This document shows, one piece after another, positions 14,333 to 21,078 of a stretch of DNA of 22,004 bases. The notes beneath the pieces are model-generated. The model searched no databases and was not told the origin of the DNA. It saw only the letters and a list, made by a program, of their open reading frames with translations. A program made the position numbers and the translations under genes. Position 1 is the first letter of the stretch; each line of letters starts with the position of its first letter. Origin of the DNA: Anaerolineaceae bacterium (GTDB lineage: Bacteria; Chloroflexota; Anaerolineae; Anaerolineales; Villigracilaceae); NCBI GenBank assembly GCA_022181005.1, contig BQMV01000005.1, forward strand, positions 1-22,004, in the 5' to 3' direction.

Positions 14333-14360
14333 TTGACAATTATCGATAATTGATGATAAT
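14333..14360 (+). promoter_or_regulatory. Promoter TTGACA-N16-GATAAT with AATTATCGATAATT palindrome
   Basis: TTGACA at 14333-14338 and GATAAT at 14355-14360, spacing 16, exactly as at 870-897. The spacer contains the perfect palindrome AATTATCGATAATT and the motif AATTGATGATAATT (14348-14361) found in the 870 promoter. It drives the broken gene at 14397. Confidence 0.75.
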
Positions 14361-14396
14361 TAAAGCGTAGCACGACACAAGCAAAGGGAAACTTCA

Positions 14397-14733
14397 ATGA
14401 ATCAGATAATGCTCACCCAAATTAACCCCGGTGACAATGATCGCACAGTTTTTTCTTTACCAGAACTGGCAAAATTAGCCCTGAGCATCCTTGAAAAGGG
14501 ATTACCTCAAATTCCTTCCGTACTTCTGGCAACAAGCAGATCAAGCGCCCCGCCAAAGCGACTCCAGACTTAGACTCCCCGGAGGCAGTAATCGCCTACA
14601 TTCGTGCGAATCCGGGCATGATCAAGCCCGCTGGAAGCGTTGCGTAAACGTGCATGGGGAGACTATACTTCATCCCGATGACAACGATTATCGGAACATC
14701 TACCACTTACGGACAATCGTACATTGCGGGTAA
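14397..14733 (+). pseudogene. Small gene broken by two apparent -1 frameshifts
   Basis: The first frame gives MNQIMLTQINPGDNDR ... LALSILEKG and stops at 14573. A second frame (stop 14645-14647) carries protein-like sequence (NKQIKRPAKATPDLDSPEAV ... IRANPGMIKPAGSVA). A third frame continues to 14733 (CVNVHGETILHPDDNDYRNI ...). Each step is a -1 shift. The first could occur at AAAGGGA, which fits the X-XXY-YYZ slippery pattern with codons AAG GGA, so programmed shifting there is conceivable. Two shifts in a row make decay or sequencing error more likely. The family is unknown. The promoter in front of it is intact. Confidence 0.5.
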
Positions 14734-14825
14734 ACGAGGATTTGTGGGGGTTTTCCCGAAAAATGTAAGTGGCTTAGTATAATTTCCTGGGAACGTGGAT
14801 TTTTTACATCCCATTAATATCAAGA

Positions 14826-15149
14826 TTACTTTTTCTTGCCCTTTAGCATCCTTAGGCGAGTCGGGATAGATCGTTTTTCGTAGATAAATACTTGACGGTT
14901 CGGAATCGAAATCGCACCATTTCGCGCCGGGTGCGTTAAAGCTGACTTCGCTTTTTTAGAGTTTTCTGGGGTGTTTTGAACGTTGGCGGCAGGTTCACTA
15001 TGGATTGTCTTGCGAACTTCCTTAAGAGCAGCCTCCAAGCCCGCCCGAACACCCAGCCAATAGGCACGATTCGCATCGTCCTCCGCAAGGGCAATCTTTT
15101 CAGAGGCACGCCCAATTGCTGACGCAAGCCGTTTAACGAGGTCGGACAT
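14826..15149 (-). CDS. Small helical protein of unknown function
   Basis: A 107-residue protein. Residues 1-50 are predicted helical with a coiled-coil-like pattern (LVKRLASAIGRASEKIALAEDD ...); the rest is basic and polar, ending in GKKK. No domain is recognised. It lies 13 bases downstream of the DUF3566-like gene and is probably co-transcribed with it. It could be a cytoplasmic partner of that membrane protein. Confidence 0.65.
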   Translation of the reverse strand: MSDLVKRLASAIGRASEKIALAEDDANRAYWLGVRAGLEAALKEVRKTIHSEPAANVQNTPENSKKAKSALTHPARNGAISIPNRQVFIYEKRSIPTRLRMLKGKKK

Positions 15150-15162
15150 TGCTCACATCCCT

Positions 15163-15666
15163 TCATTCGTCCCGAATCTGACGACGCCGTTGTTGCAAGC
15201 GGTTGTATTGTTGAATGCGATAGAGGCGATCATTGAGGGCGCGGCGTTCATCTATGTTCGTGGCTGATTCTGGCGTGATTGGGTTGGATTGGGCAAGGGC
15301 GGGGGCTGAAGTTGAATATTCGTAAAACTCAGGGCGAGGGGCAGGGGCTTTACTCATATAGAGTTCAATTCCCCCGGTAAGCCCCGCCGCAACGGTAAAG
15401 ATCAATGCAAGGATCGCCCATATCACACCCCCCACGAGCGCCCCGCCCCCAACCATGAGGACGCCCGCCCGCACCCATTCACTTCCTCTGGTGATCTCCG
15501 CAATCGTGACCATCCCCTTACCCGCTAATTGCGCAAAGACATTCACCCCTGGTACATAGAAGGCGAGAAATAGCCCGGCAAAGAGAACGCCATGAAGAAT
15601 GAAATGAAAAACTACCCCTACTTTAAATGCCGTCCAGAGGTTTAATGACTTGATGCGTAGCTTCAT
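15163..15666 (-). CDS. DUF3566-like membrane protein
   Basis: A 167-residue protein with two long hydrophobic spans (about 16-40 and 66-97). The pattern LNLWTAFKVGVVFHF near the start and AAGLTGGIELYMS after the second span matches my memory of DUF3566 (SxxKV ... aGLvGGIel). The C-terminal 60 residues are cytoplasmic, Pro/Ser-rich and then strongly basic and Gln-rich (RLYRIQQYNRLQQRRRQ). The function of the family is unknown. It is transcribed from the region holding the inverted repeat at 15724-15754. Confidence 0.7.
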   Translation of the reverse strand: MKLRIKSLNLWTAFKVGVVFHFILHGVLFAGLFLAFYVPGVNVFAQLAGKGMVTIAEITRGSEWVRAGVLMVGGGALVGGVIWAILALIFTVAAGLTGGIELYMSKAPAPRPEFYEYSTSAPALAQSNPITPESATNIDERRALNDRLYRIQQYNRLQQRRRQIRDE

Positions 15667-15723
15667 CGCCTTGCCTGCGCCCTACCGTTTCCTAACCGAA
15701 ACTGAACCATAATCTATCTGAAA

Positions 15724-15754
15724 TACACTTGTTTTATTTTATAGAACAAGTGTA
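15724..15754. promoter_or_regulatory. 10-bp inverted repeat, operator candidate
   Basis: TACACTTGTT (15724-15733) and AACAAGTGTA (15745-15754) are perfect arms around an 11-base AT-rich spacer, 58 bp upstream of the DUF3566-like ATG and 130 bp downstream of the XRE repressor stop. The half-site AAGTGTA also occurs near 16249 in the repressor's own promoter region, so the XRE protein may bind both. A minus-strand terminator for the repressor is less likely because no T-run follows. Confidence 0.55.
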
Positions 15755-15884
15755 AAGTTATGGGATGGAAGTACAGACTGATAATTTCACGGTAGACGAA
15801 GTAGGATTGTTGCCCTGGTACAGGGGGCTGACAAAATTCATTCGCTGTGCGATCAATTGTTTCATCACCACACGCGATCCCCGG

Positions 15885-16223
15885 TTATTCTTGCGGCTGT
15901 GGAGTCGTATCAGGGACGATTTTCCGTGCCATATCGAGCAAGACCGCTAGATCGCCATTCCGATATGCCTGTACAAGCCGCCATTCCGCAGTGGTGAGAT
16001 CACTTACTGACAATCGCCCCTGTGGATCGTCTACGATGCCCAAGAGGTAATCTGCTGTGACCTCTATTTCCTTCGCAATGCGCATTATGATCTCCCCCGC
16101 TGGATCGGTTTCACCATTTTCATAGCGCCATATTTGTTGCTCACCCAACCCACAACGTAGCGCCAACTCGCGCTGGGATAACCCGCGTTTTTGCCGTACC
16201 TCTTTGAGTCGATCACCACGCAT
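15885..16223 (-). CDS. XRE (Cro/C1-type) transcriptional repressor
   Basis: A 112-residue protein. Residues 5-60 are a textbook Cro/C1 HTH (RLKEVRQKRGLSQRELALRC, then GLGEQQIWRYENGETDPAGEI and TADYLLGI). The remaining 45 residues are a short helical C-terminus, probably for dimerisation. There is no LexA-type peptidase domain, so it is not a self-cleaving repressor. It is divergent from the HTH gene at 16341, with a near-consensus promoter between them, giving a lambda-like switch layout. Confidence 0.9.
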   Translation of the reverse strand: MRGDRLKEVRQKRGLSQRELALRCGLGEQQIWRYENGETDPAGEIIMRIAKEIEVTADYLLGIVDDPQGRLSVSDLTTAEWRLVQAYRNGDLAVLLDMARKIVPDTTPQPQE

Positions 16224-16269
16224 TACTGAATAACTCGCCTCTTCTCAGAAGTGTACAACATTTGGGGTA

Positions 16270-16298
16270 TTGACACAGTACGCAATAGTGGTTATTAT
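16270..16298 (+). promoter_or_regulatory. Near-consensus promoter
   Basis: TTGACA (16270-16275), a 17-base spacer, TATTAT (16293-16298). It reads toward the HTH gene at 16341. The sequence AAGTGTACAACATT just upstream is a possible repressor half-site. Confidence 0.85.
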
Positions 16299-16340
16299 CT
16301 TTTAACGCGGTCATGTTGCGGGAAAAGAGGTAACGCAAAG

Positions 16341-16580
16341 ATGGGAAAGTTGAATAGTGGGGTAATCAATCAGAAGGCGCAAGCGATGGGGATGGATGCA
16401 AATGATTTCATCACCAAACTGATTGAGGAATATGGCTCAATTCGCCAAGCGGCGTTGGTCTTGAACGTCGCAGACAACACAGTGAAAGACTTCATGAAAA
16501 GGCGCGGGCTACGGGTCGTTTACAGGCGCGTGGCAACCGTGCAACGGGGTGAAGGAATGATTCCCGGTGAGGACAAATGA
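16341..16580 (+). CDS. Small HTH DNA-binding protein
   Basis: 79 residues from ATG 16341, with AAGAGG upstream. Residues about 30-56 (EEYGSIRQAALVLNVADNTV ...) form a clear helix-turn-helix like those of small phage or plasmid regulators; a basic tail follows. It is divergent from the XRE repressor and first of a plus-strand run of small genes. A Cro-like or activator role is inferred from this position. The frame is open upstream to 16251, but that part holds the promoter. Confidence 0.8.
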   Translation: MGKLNSGVINQKAQAMGMDANDFITKLIEEYGSIRQAALVLNVADNTVKDFMKRRGLRVVYRRVATVQRGEGMIPGEDK

Positions 16581-16641
16581 GCCGCCACAAGCCCGCAAAA
16601 CGAAGTTAGGGTGAGGGCGTTTTGTGGGCTTGCGGGGGCGC
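16579..16641 (+). ncRNA. Long imperfect hairpin (structured leader or attenuator)
   Basis: The 24-base arms 16579-16602 and 16618-16641 pair with one G-U and about four mismatches around a 15-base loop. The core is AAGCCCGCAAAACG against CGTTTTGTGGGCTT. No T-run follows, so this is not a simple terminator. It starts at the stop of the HTH gene and could act as an attenuator, RNA-stability element or protein-binding site. Confidence 0.5.
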
Positions 16642-16656
16642 ATTTGAGGGATAACC

Positions 16657-16848
16657 GTGACGGGCAACCTTAACAAATCAGGCATAGTCAAAGCACACCT
16701 ACGGGGCAATGGGCTACTTCTTGAACTGAATTACTGGCAAGGATCGCGGCGAGGACAACCCGATAGCACCCCACTAGTCGGTCATCATGTGAAAGGGAAA
16801 GCAGATTATGAACCAAGAGTTACCCGATACAACCGAAAAGGAAATTGA
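16657..16848 (+). CDS. Possible small basic protein
   Basis: A 63-residue frame from GTG 16657 with GAGGG nearby. It is basic and hydrophilic with no recognised domain, and it overlaps the next gene by 41 bases, more than is usual here. It is supported only by the start signal and the operon position. Confidence 0.35.
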   Translation: MTGNLNKSGIVKAHLRGNGLLLELNYWQGSRRGQPDSTPLVGHHVKGKADYEPRVTRYNRKGN

Positions 16849-17047
16849 GGAGGCGATGCCTGACACTGAGATTCATTTAGAATGGGAGTATCGGGGCTAC
16901 ACCTTCACACAACACTACGAGGAAGGCGATCCAGTCCATACGCCCCCATCCGCCCGGCGGCGAGCGGCGGCGGCGGCGGCGTCCATTGCCGATCAATATG
17001 GACTTGTGTTATTTCGCCCGCCGCGCCGGAATGGACGCGAGGAATGA
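16808..17047 (+). CDS. Small acidic protein with Ala/Arg-rich helix
   Basis: A 79-residue protein: an acidic start, an aromatic strand region (IHLEWEYRGYTFTQHYEEGD), then ARRRAAAAAASIADQYGLVL encoded by a GCG-rich repeat. AAAGGG lies upstream of the ATG, and the stop overlaps the next start (ATGA). No family is recognised. Confidence 0.6.
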   Translation: MNQELPDTTEKEIEEAMPDTEIHLEWEYRGYTFTQHYEEGDPVHTPPSARRRAAAAAASIADQYGLVLFRPPRRNGREE

Positions 17048-17223
17048 TATTACCACAAATCATACTAACTCCGCTCATTGTCAGCCTAGGTATTACGCTT
17101 GGACTAATAATCGTCTCACGCATTTTCTCGGTATTCAGAAAGGCGTTCAGCGAGATGCCTAAGCGTGATCACTGGTTCACCGAAGACGGTGATGGGGGAG
17201 ATCGATCTTCCGATAGAGATTGA
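17044..17223 (+). CDS. Small single-span membrane protein
   Basis: 59 residues from ATG 17044, overlapping the previous stop. One span (about 3-29, rich in Ile/Leu) is followed by a basic then strongly acidic cytoplasmic tail (DGDGGDRSSDRD). No family is recognised; it is part of the small-gene operon. Confidence 0.6.
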   Translation: MILPQIILTPLIVSLGITLGLIIVSRIFSVFRKAFSEMPKRDHWFTEDGDGGDRSSDRD

Positions 17224-17323
17224 TTTCGGAGAGGAAAAACCCAAACGGACGCAATGGCAACTTGTCAACAGAGCGTCACTTCAGGCAAGAAGACCGCTTT
17301 CATTTCCCTGTGAATTGGGTTAG
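17192..17323 (+). CDS. Small acidic-then-basic peptide
   Basis: A 43-residue frame (MGEIDLPIEIDFGEEKPKRT ...) starting at ATG 17192 within the end of the previous gene and stopping inside the ribosome-binding site of the exonuclease gene. It is better protein-like sequence than the competing TTG frame at 17220. Function unknown. Confidence 0.45.
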   Translation: MGEIDLPIEIDFGEEKPKRTQWQLVNRASLQARRPLSFPCELG

Positions 17324-17331
17324 GAGGATTG

Positions 17332-17889
17332 ATGTCACTGGAAAGTTTGAAACTCTTGTGGGATGCACAAAATTTCGTCGTTCTGGACACAGAGACGACG
17401 GGGTTGGGTTGGGGTGCAGAAATTGTTGAGATCGCAATCATAGACTACCGGGGAAACATCCTCCTCAATGGCCGTATACGCCCACAGAACGGAATCCCTG
17501 AGGACGCCGCACGAATTCACGGAATCAGGGATAAGGATGTCTCTGATTGCCCGTCGTGGCAGAAAATTTGTGGTGAGGTGAAGGACGCGCTGATAGATCG
17601 CGATGTGATCATTTACAACGCCAAATACGATGTAGAGATGCTGCAATCCTCCGATATGGTCTGCGGACTCAAAAACGGGTGGATCAGCATAGCGCACTAT
17701 GAATGTGCGATGTTGGGATACGCAGAATTCAGAGGCGATTGGAACCACTATCACCGAAATTATCGATGGCACAAGCTGACTGAGGCAATAAGCCAGATGG
17801 GATTGCCACCGATCCACGCCCATTCCGCGCTTGGCGATTGCCAGATGACCCTCTCGCTCATGAACCATATTTTCGGAGATCACTCATGA
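17332..17889 (+). CDS. DnaQ-like DEDDh 3'-5' exonuclease
   Basis: 185 residues from ATG 17332 with TAGGAGG upstream. ExoI is FVVLDTETTGLGWGAEIVEI (Asp and Glu of DET), ExoII is NAKYDVEML (Asp), and ExoIII is HSALGDCQMTL (His and Asp), so all four acidic residues and the His of the DEDDh class are present. The domain is single, without polymerase or helicase. Such enzymes trim DNA or RNA 3' ends; as DNA polymerase III epsilon they proofread. On this element it may serve replication or recombination of its own DNA, or degrade nucleic acid during takeover; the choice is not determined by the sequence. Confidence 0.9.
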   Translation: MSLESLKLLWDAQNFVVLDTETTGLGWGAEIVEIAIIDYRGNILLNGRIRPQNGIPEDAARIHGIRDKDVSDCPSWQKICGEVKDALIDRDVIIYNAKYDVEMLQSSDMVCGLKNGWISIAHYECAMLGYAEFRGDWNHYHRNYRWHKLTEAISQMGLPPIHAHSALGDCQMTLSLMNHIFGDHS

Positions 17890-17914
17890 AACCCCAAGAG
17901 CTGATGCTACATCG

Positions 17915-17992
17915 ATGCTCACCTTAATCGTATGGTGGATCGGCTTGAACGTCTTTTTGTTGGTTTGGTTCTGGACAGTATCAGATCGTTGA
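17915..17992 (+). CDS. Possible 25-residue membrane peptide
   Basis: MLTLIVWWIGLNVFLLVWFW followed by TVSDR forms one strongly hydrophobic span. The ribosome-binding site is weak, and the frame is supported mainly by its amino-acid pattern and its fit between two genes. Confidence 0.35.
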   Translation: MLTLIVWWIGLNVFLLVWFWTVSDR

Positions 17993-18003
17993 ATGGAGGA
18001 AAT

Positions 18004-18303
18004 ATGGCAATCGAAATTCTTTTACTACCCACATTTCGGAAAATGTCGCATCACGAAACCATCACGGCGACACTCGATCCGGTGCTTGACGAACGTTTTC
18101 AAGAGTCTATCCAAATTCGGGCAACCGAACTGAGTGATCGGCTTGAATCCGGGTGGCAGATCATCCATACCTCCCAATGTATGGATGCCACATCGGTGAA
18201 CGTTGTATTTGTCCTGTATCGTGCGGATGCAAGCCTTGAACTGGACGAAGTTCTTTTGCTGAACAGGGTATCGGAGATGGCAACATTGGAGGAGGAAATA
18301 TGA
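18004..18303 (+). CDS. Soluble protein of unknown function
   Basis: 99 residues from ATG 18004 with GGAGG at the right distance; the open frame extends to 17932, but that part lacks a ribosome-binding site. Alternating strands and helices (MAIEILLLPTF, SGWQIIHTSQCMD, TSVNVVFVLYRAD) suggest a small alpha/beta fold. The stop overlaps the next ATG. No family is recognised. Confidence 0.65.
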   Translation: MAIEILLLPTFRKMSHHETITATLDPVLDERFQESIQIRATELSDRLESGWQIIHTSQCMDATSVNVVFVLYRADASLELDEVLLLNRVSEMATLEEEI

Positions 18304-18434
18304 ACCATACCCGCTGCCCGCGTTGTGGGAAGTTTTCCCGCAACTTGGATGTTCATCACGATCCGCCCCGATCTGCGGGCGGCGCGGGGGACAACGCACC
18401 GCCGCAAACGAGGCGAATTGGCGACGAAATCTGA
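18300..18434 (+). CDS. Small zinc-knuckle peptide
   Basis: 44 residues. CPRCGKF at the start gives one Cys pair, and HH at 19-20 could complete a Cys2His2 site; the rest is Gly/Pro/Arg-rich. The ATG overlaps the preceding stop (ATGA) behind GGAGG. A nucleic-acid contact role is possible. Confidence 0.55.
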   Translation: MNHTRCPRCGKFSRNLDVHHDPPRSAGGAGDNAPPQTRRIGDEI

Positions 18435-18484
18435 AACAATTCCGCGCCCAAAAACAACAAACTGAAAACTAGCACAGAACAACC

Positions 18485-18506
18485 GCCCGGTGCGCAAACG
18501 CCGGGC
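18485..18506 (+). promoter_or_regulatory. Hairpin in the Rep leader
   Basis: GCCCGG (18485-18490) and CCGGGC (18501-18506) around ten bases, ending four bases before the AAGGAAA ribosome-binding site of the 18522 gene. It could modulate translation of the initiator or bind a regulator. Confidence 0.5.
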
Positions 18507-18521
18507 AACCAAGGAAACACT

Positions 18522-19892
18522 ATGACTGATTATACCACATCATCAAATCCCGACGGGGAGTTACCCCTCGCAGATGAACGTGCTGTGAGCAGCCTCTTAG
18601 GATTTGTGGACTCCTACCCAGAAGATTTATACGTAAAAGTGTACCCCCGGCGCTTGCGCGATCTTATTCGGGGGATCGTCGCCACCGAACGGGCGAAGGG
18701 ACATAGGAAATTCAAGGTGACGCGGGCAATGATCGCAGCGTTGGTTCTCTTGGGTTTTCGTGCCGACAAAAACGGCGAGTGTCACCCGGGATCGTGGACA
18801 AGCGCGGCAGAGGTGGGACTTGCCAGCGCGTCGGGCAGCCGCTACATGTATAAGCGCCTGAGAAGCGCTGGACTGGTATCTTGGGATTTTGACCACAACA
18901 AACGGAGTCGGCGCTTTCACGTTCCCCGAAATATCTTTGTTTTCGGGGTTGATTCTTACCGCGATCAAAACTTCGCTACAGGATCAGATCAAAACTTCGC
19001 TACAGGGTCACGACAAAACTTCGACGCAAACAAGAGTCATGGATTCAAGAACAAGAGTCATGAAGATGTGAACCCAACCAACCATGCGCGTAGCGCACTC
19101 CCTGTAGAAACCAATGCAGAAATTCAATCCCAAACCTACACCCGCACGCAGGAAGTCTTATATCGCAAACTGAGACAGATCGGCGTCACCAATAAAGAAT
19201 CGGCGATCATCGCCGTCCAGTACCACCCCCAAACCATCGAGTCAGCGATCACCGACGCAAACAGACTCGATCAGCAGGGCAAAATCAAATCATCAGTGGG
19301 CGCGTGGGTGCGGGCGACGGTTGCCCGCCGCGCCGGGGGTCAGCCGTTGTGGTATGACCTTGCTGGGCAATCCGCCGCCCGTCAACTGATGCAACTCATC
19401 CCCCTCACATCCCCTTCAACACCCTCTCTCACGACGCCCCCCGCGCCGCAATCAATGCACCCCTCAAGCGCAACCCCATCAAAATCCTCATCAGACCCCC
19501 TCATGAGCGCCCGCTACAAAGTGTTCGTTTCACTCAAACAAGCCGGAGTCCGTGCCACAGAAGCCGACCTTATCGCTCAACAGTGGACGCCTGAGGATGT
19601 GACTCAGGTGATCAACGAATCGGAGCGCGGGCAGGTCGCCAACCGGGGCGCGTGGATTCGGCGCGTCCTGGAGCGCCGTTCGGGTCGTGAGATCGCCTAC
19701 CCCTCGCCGTCCGAAATCATGAGACGACAGGCGGTGTTGGTGTCGATTGCAGACATGCCCACGCCCAACCCCTACCTCGCCAACCCGTATGACCGCTATG
19801 AGGCTGACGAGGACGATCAAGCCGAACGCCGGGCGATGCTCTTATGGGCAAACGGATTCGGTGAGCAGCCGGGCATGGACGCTGCGGACTAA
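18522..19892 (+). CDS. Probable replication initiator (winged-helix Rep) with internal repeats
   Basis: A 456-residue protein. Residues about 45-140 read like the winged-helix initiator domain of plasmid Rep proteins (FKVTRAMIAALVLLGFRAD ... SRYMYKRLRSAGLVSWDFD). Residues 148-171 are repeats (DQNFATGS twice, RQNFDANK) encoded by 24-bp direct repeats, as in plasmids whose origin lies inside rep (RepA_N type). The C-terminus holds two copies of a helical module of about 60 residues, at about 207-271 and 328-388, each ending in a GAW(V/I)R motif and separated by a Ser/Thr/Pro linker. It would open the origin and load the host helicase. It lies just before parM and parR. A transcriptional regulator is the alternative, as no catalytic motif is visible. 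Confidence 0.7.
   Translation: MTDYTTSSNPDGELPLADERAVSSLLGFVDSYPEDLYVKVYPRRLRDLIRGIVATERAKGHRKFKVTRAMIAALVLLGFRADKNGECHPGSWTSAAEVGLASASGSRYMYKRLRSAGLVSWDFDHNKRSRRFHVPRNIFVFGVDSYRDQNFATGSDQNFATGSRQNFDANKSHGFKNKSHEDVNPTNHARSALPVETNAEIQSQTYTRTQEVLYRKLRQIGVTNKESAIIAVQYHPQTIESAITDANRLDQQGKIKSSVGAWVRATVARRAGGQPLWYDLAGQSAARQLMQLIPLTSPSTPSLTTPPAPQSMHPSSATPSKSSSDPLMSARYKVFVSLKQAGVRATEADLIAQQWTPEDVTQVINESERGQVANRGAWIRRVLERRSGREIAYPSPSEIMRRQAVLVSIADMPTPNPYLANPYDRYEADEDDQAERRAMLLWANGFGEQPGMDAAD
18963..19034 (+). repeat. 24-bp direct repeats, iteron/origin candidate
   Basis: Units start at 18963, 18987 and 19011. The first two differ at one base (GATCAAAACTTCGCTACAGG + ATCA or GTCA); the third keeps ACAAAACTTCG. 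The repeats stay in frame. Direct repeats inside a rep gene are a known origin arrangement. Confidence 0.85.
19029..19062 (+). repeat. Second direct repeat, AACAAGAGTCATG
   Basis: Identical 13-base copies at 19029-19041 and 19050-19062, spaced 21 bp, directly after the 24-bp repeats. It may be part of the same origin or a second protein-binding site. Confidence 0.8.
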
Positions 19893-19950
19893 ACAAACGA
19901 GGGACGTATGAAAGGGATCAACCCGGTCACTCTACGCCTTATGGCGCGGC

Positions 19951-19990
19951 GTGTCACAGATTGTCGGATAGTGTCACAGGATATGACAGG
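19951..19990 (+). repeat. Four 10-bp-spaced repeats, centromere (parC) candidate
   Basis: GTGTCACAGA, TTGTCGGATA, GTGTCACAGG and ATATGACAGG lie head to tail with about one helical turn each. They end just before the ribosome-binding site of the ParM-like gene at 20001. In R1-type systems ParR binds 11-bp repeats directly upstream of parM, so spacing and place fit a parC and parMR operator. Confidence 0.6.
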
Positions 19991-20000
19991 AGTAATCGAA

Positions 20001-21029
20001 ATGGGCAAGAAACAGACGGCAGCCAGAACCCTTCCCCATCCTACCGAAATTCAGGCTATCAGCCTTGATCTCGGAAATGGGTATTGCAACCTCATGGCAG
20101 ATGGGGGCATATCAGCGGATTGGCGCTCCGTTCAGGGGCGGCTATCAGACGCCACTCGCTTCAACGATCTCCCATTTGATGACGTGATCAATATCAGCGG
20201 CGTATGGTGGGCGTTCGGAGCGGGGGCTTATACCTACGCTGCACGCTCCCTAGAAGACTTCCCCGCCACGAATCGTTACTTCAGCGAATGGTACAAGCGC
20301 CTCTTCACCTATGCTCTTCATCGCGCCTATGGGGTGCGGCTAGGCGAGGGCATTTTCTACCCCCGCGTGGTTTTGTCGATCCCGGCGGGCATTTTTGCCA
20401 ATGAAGATGTCGTGCAGCGGGTTAAGGAATCCCTTGCGGGCGATTACCAGATCGGTACGACGCGGGGATCGGAACTCAGAGTAAAAATCGAAGATGGGAA
20501 TCTCCAAATCATCCCAGAGGGTGCGGGGTCATACATTGCCACTGCAACCCAAAATCAGATCGTGCAATCGGGATTGTGGTACGTGGGGGATGGGGGCTAC
20601 CTCACTTTTGACGTGATCGCCTTTCGTGACGGCGACTACGCACCAGATTTGTCGGTGAGCGACGCGGCGGCGGGAATGCGATATGTTGCAGCGGCGGTTT
20701 CGCGCAAGCTGCACGCGGCGGCGGGTAACGAGGTTCGCCCAGAAGACATTGATCCCTACCTCACCTGCGACGCGATCACTATCAACGGACGGGCATATCC
20801 CATCGGCGAACACCGGGCGACGGCGATCTGCCAATTGGTAGAACGAGTCGCCGGATTCATCACCCGTAGCATGTCCGGGCAAAACTTGACAGGGATCATC
20901 CTTACAGGCGGTGGTGCTGAGGTCTTGCGAACGGGCTTGGAGCAAGCCTTAGTACCCCTCACGGTGATCGTCGCCCCAAACCCACGCCGTGCCAACGTCT
21001 TGGGCGGTTTCGCCTTGATCGGAGGCTGA
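20001..21029 (+). CDS. parM: ParM/Alp-type actin-like partition ATPase
   Basis: 342 residues from ATG 20001 with AGGAG upstream; the frame is open to 19908 with a second usable start (GAGGG), which would add 31 residues and cover the repeats. Actin-fold motifs are phosphate-1 DLGNG at 23-27, the phosphate-2 region YVGDGGYLTFDV at 194-205, adenosine LTGGGAEVL at 301-309 and NPRRANVLGGF at 327-337. The divergent phosphate loops resemble the ParM/archaeal Ta0583-like group. It forms ATP-driven filaments that push plasmid copies apart through a ParR-parC complex. A ribbon-helix-helix gene follows, as expected. A chromosomal MreB is excluded by size and context. Confidence 0.88.
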   Translation: MGKKQTAARTLPHPTEIQAISLDLGNGYCNLMADGGISADWRSVQGRLSDATRFNDLPFDDVINISGVWWAFGAGAYTYAARSLEDFPATNRYFSEWYKRLFTYALHRAYGVRLGEGIFYPRVVLSIPAGIFANEDVVQRVKESLAGDYQIGTTRGSELRVKIEDGNLQIIPEGAGSYIATATQNQIVQSGLWYVGDGGYLTFDVIAFRDGDYAPDLSVSDAAAGMRYVAAAVSRKLHAAAGNEVRPEDIDPYLTCDAITINGRAYPIGEHRATAICQLVERVAGFITRSMSGQNLTGIILTGGGAEVLRTGLEQALVPLTVIVAPNPRRANVLGGFALIGG

Positions 21030-21078
21030 TCATGATCCAGACAGAAGTTCGGACACCACGATGGACGAGGAGGTAATG

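Larger units (their letters stand above)
14090..14396. other. Intergenic regulatory region without a gene
   Basis: No convincing coding frame. It holds a minus-strand promoter/operator (14100-14138), the 14-base motif shared with 7002-7015, a perfect 26-bp palindrome (14143-14168), and near its right end the plus-strand promoter at 14333-14360. Bases 14170-14330 are AT-richer and show nothing else I can name. Confidence 0.6.

Noticed and set aside
15765..15950. 61-residue plus-strand frame over the repressor tail
   Set aside because: Its second half is antisense to the well-supported XRE gene, and its first half has no domain or good ribosome-binding site.
17220..17429. 69-residue TTG-start frame before the exonuclease
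   Set aside because: It runs into the DEDDh exonuclease in another frame; the 43-residue frame at 17192 explains the region better.
17335..17883. 182-residue minus-strand frame opposite the exonuclease
   Set aside because: It is antisense to all three Exo motifs; no recognisable features.
18963..19062. CRISPR array
   Set aside because: Repeats are adjacent without unique spacers, in frame within a coding sequence, and there are no cas genes.
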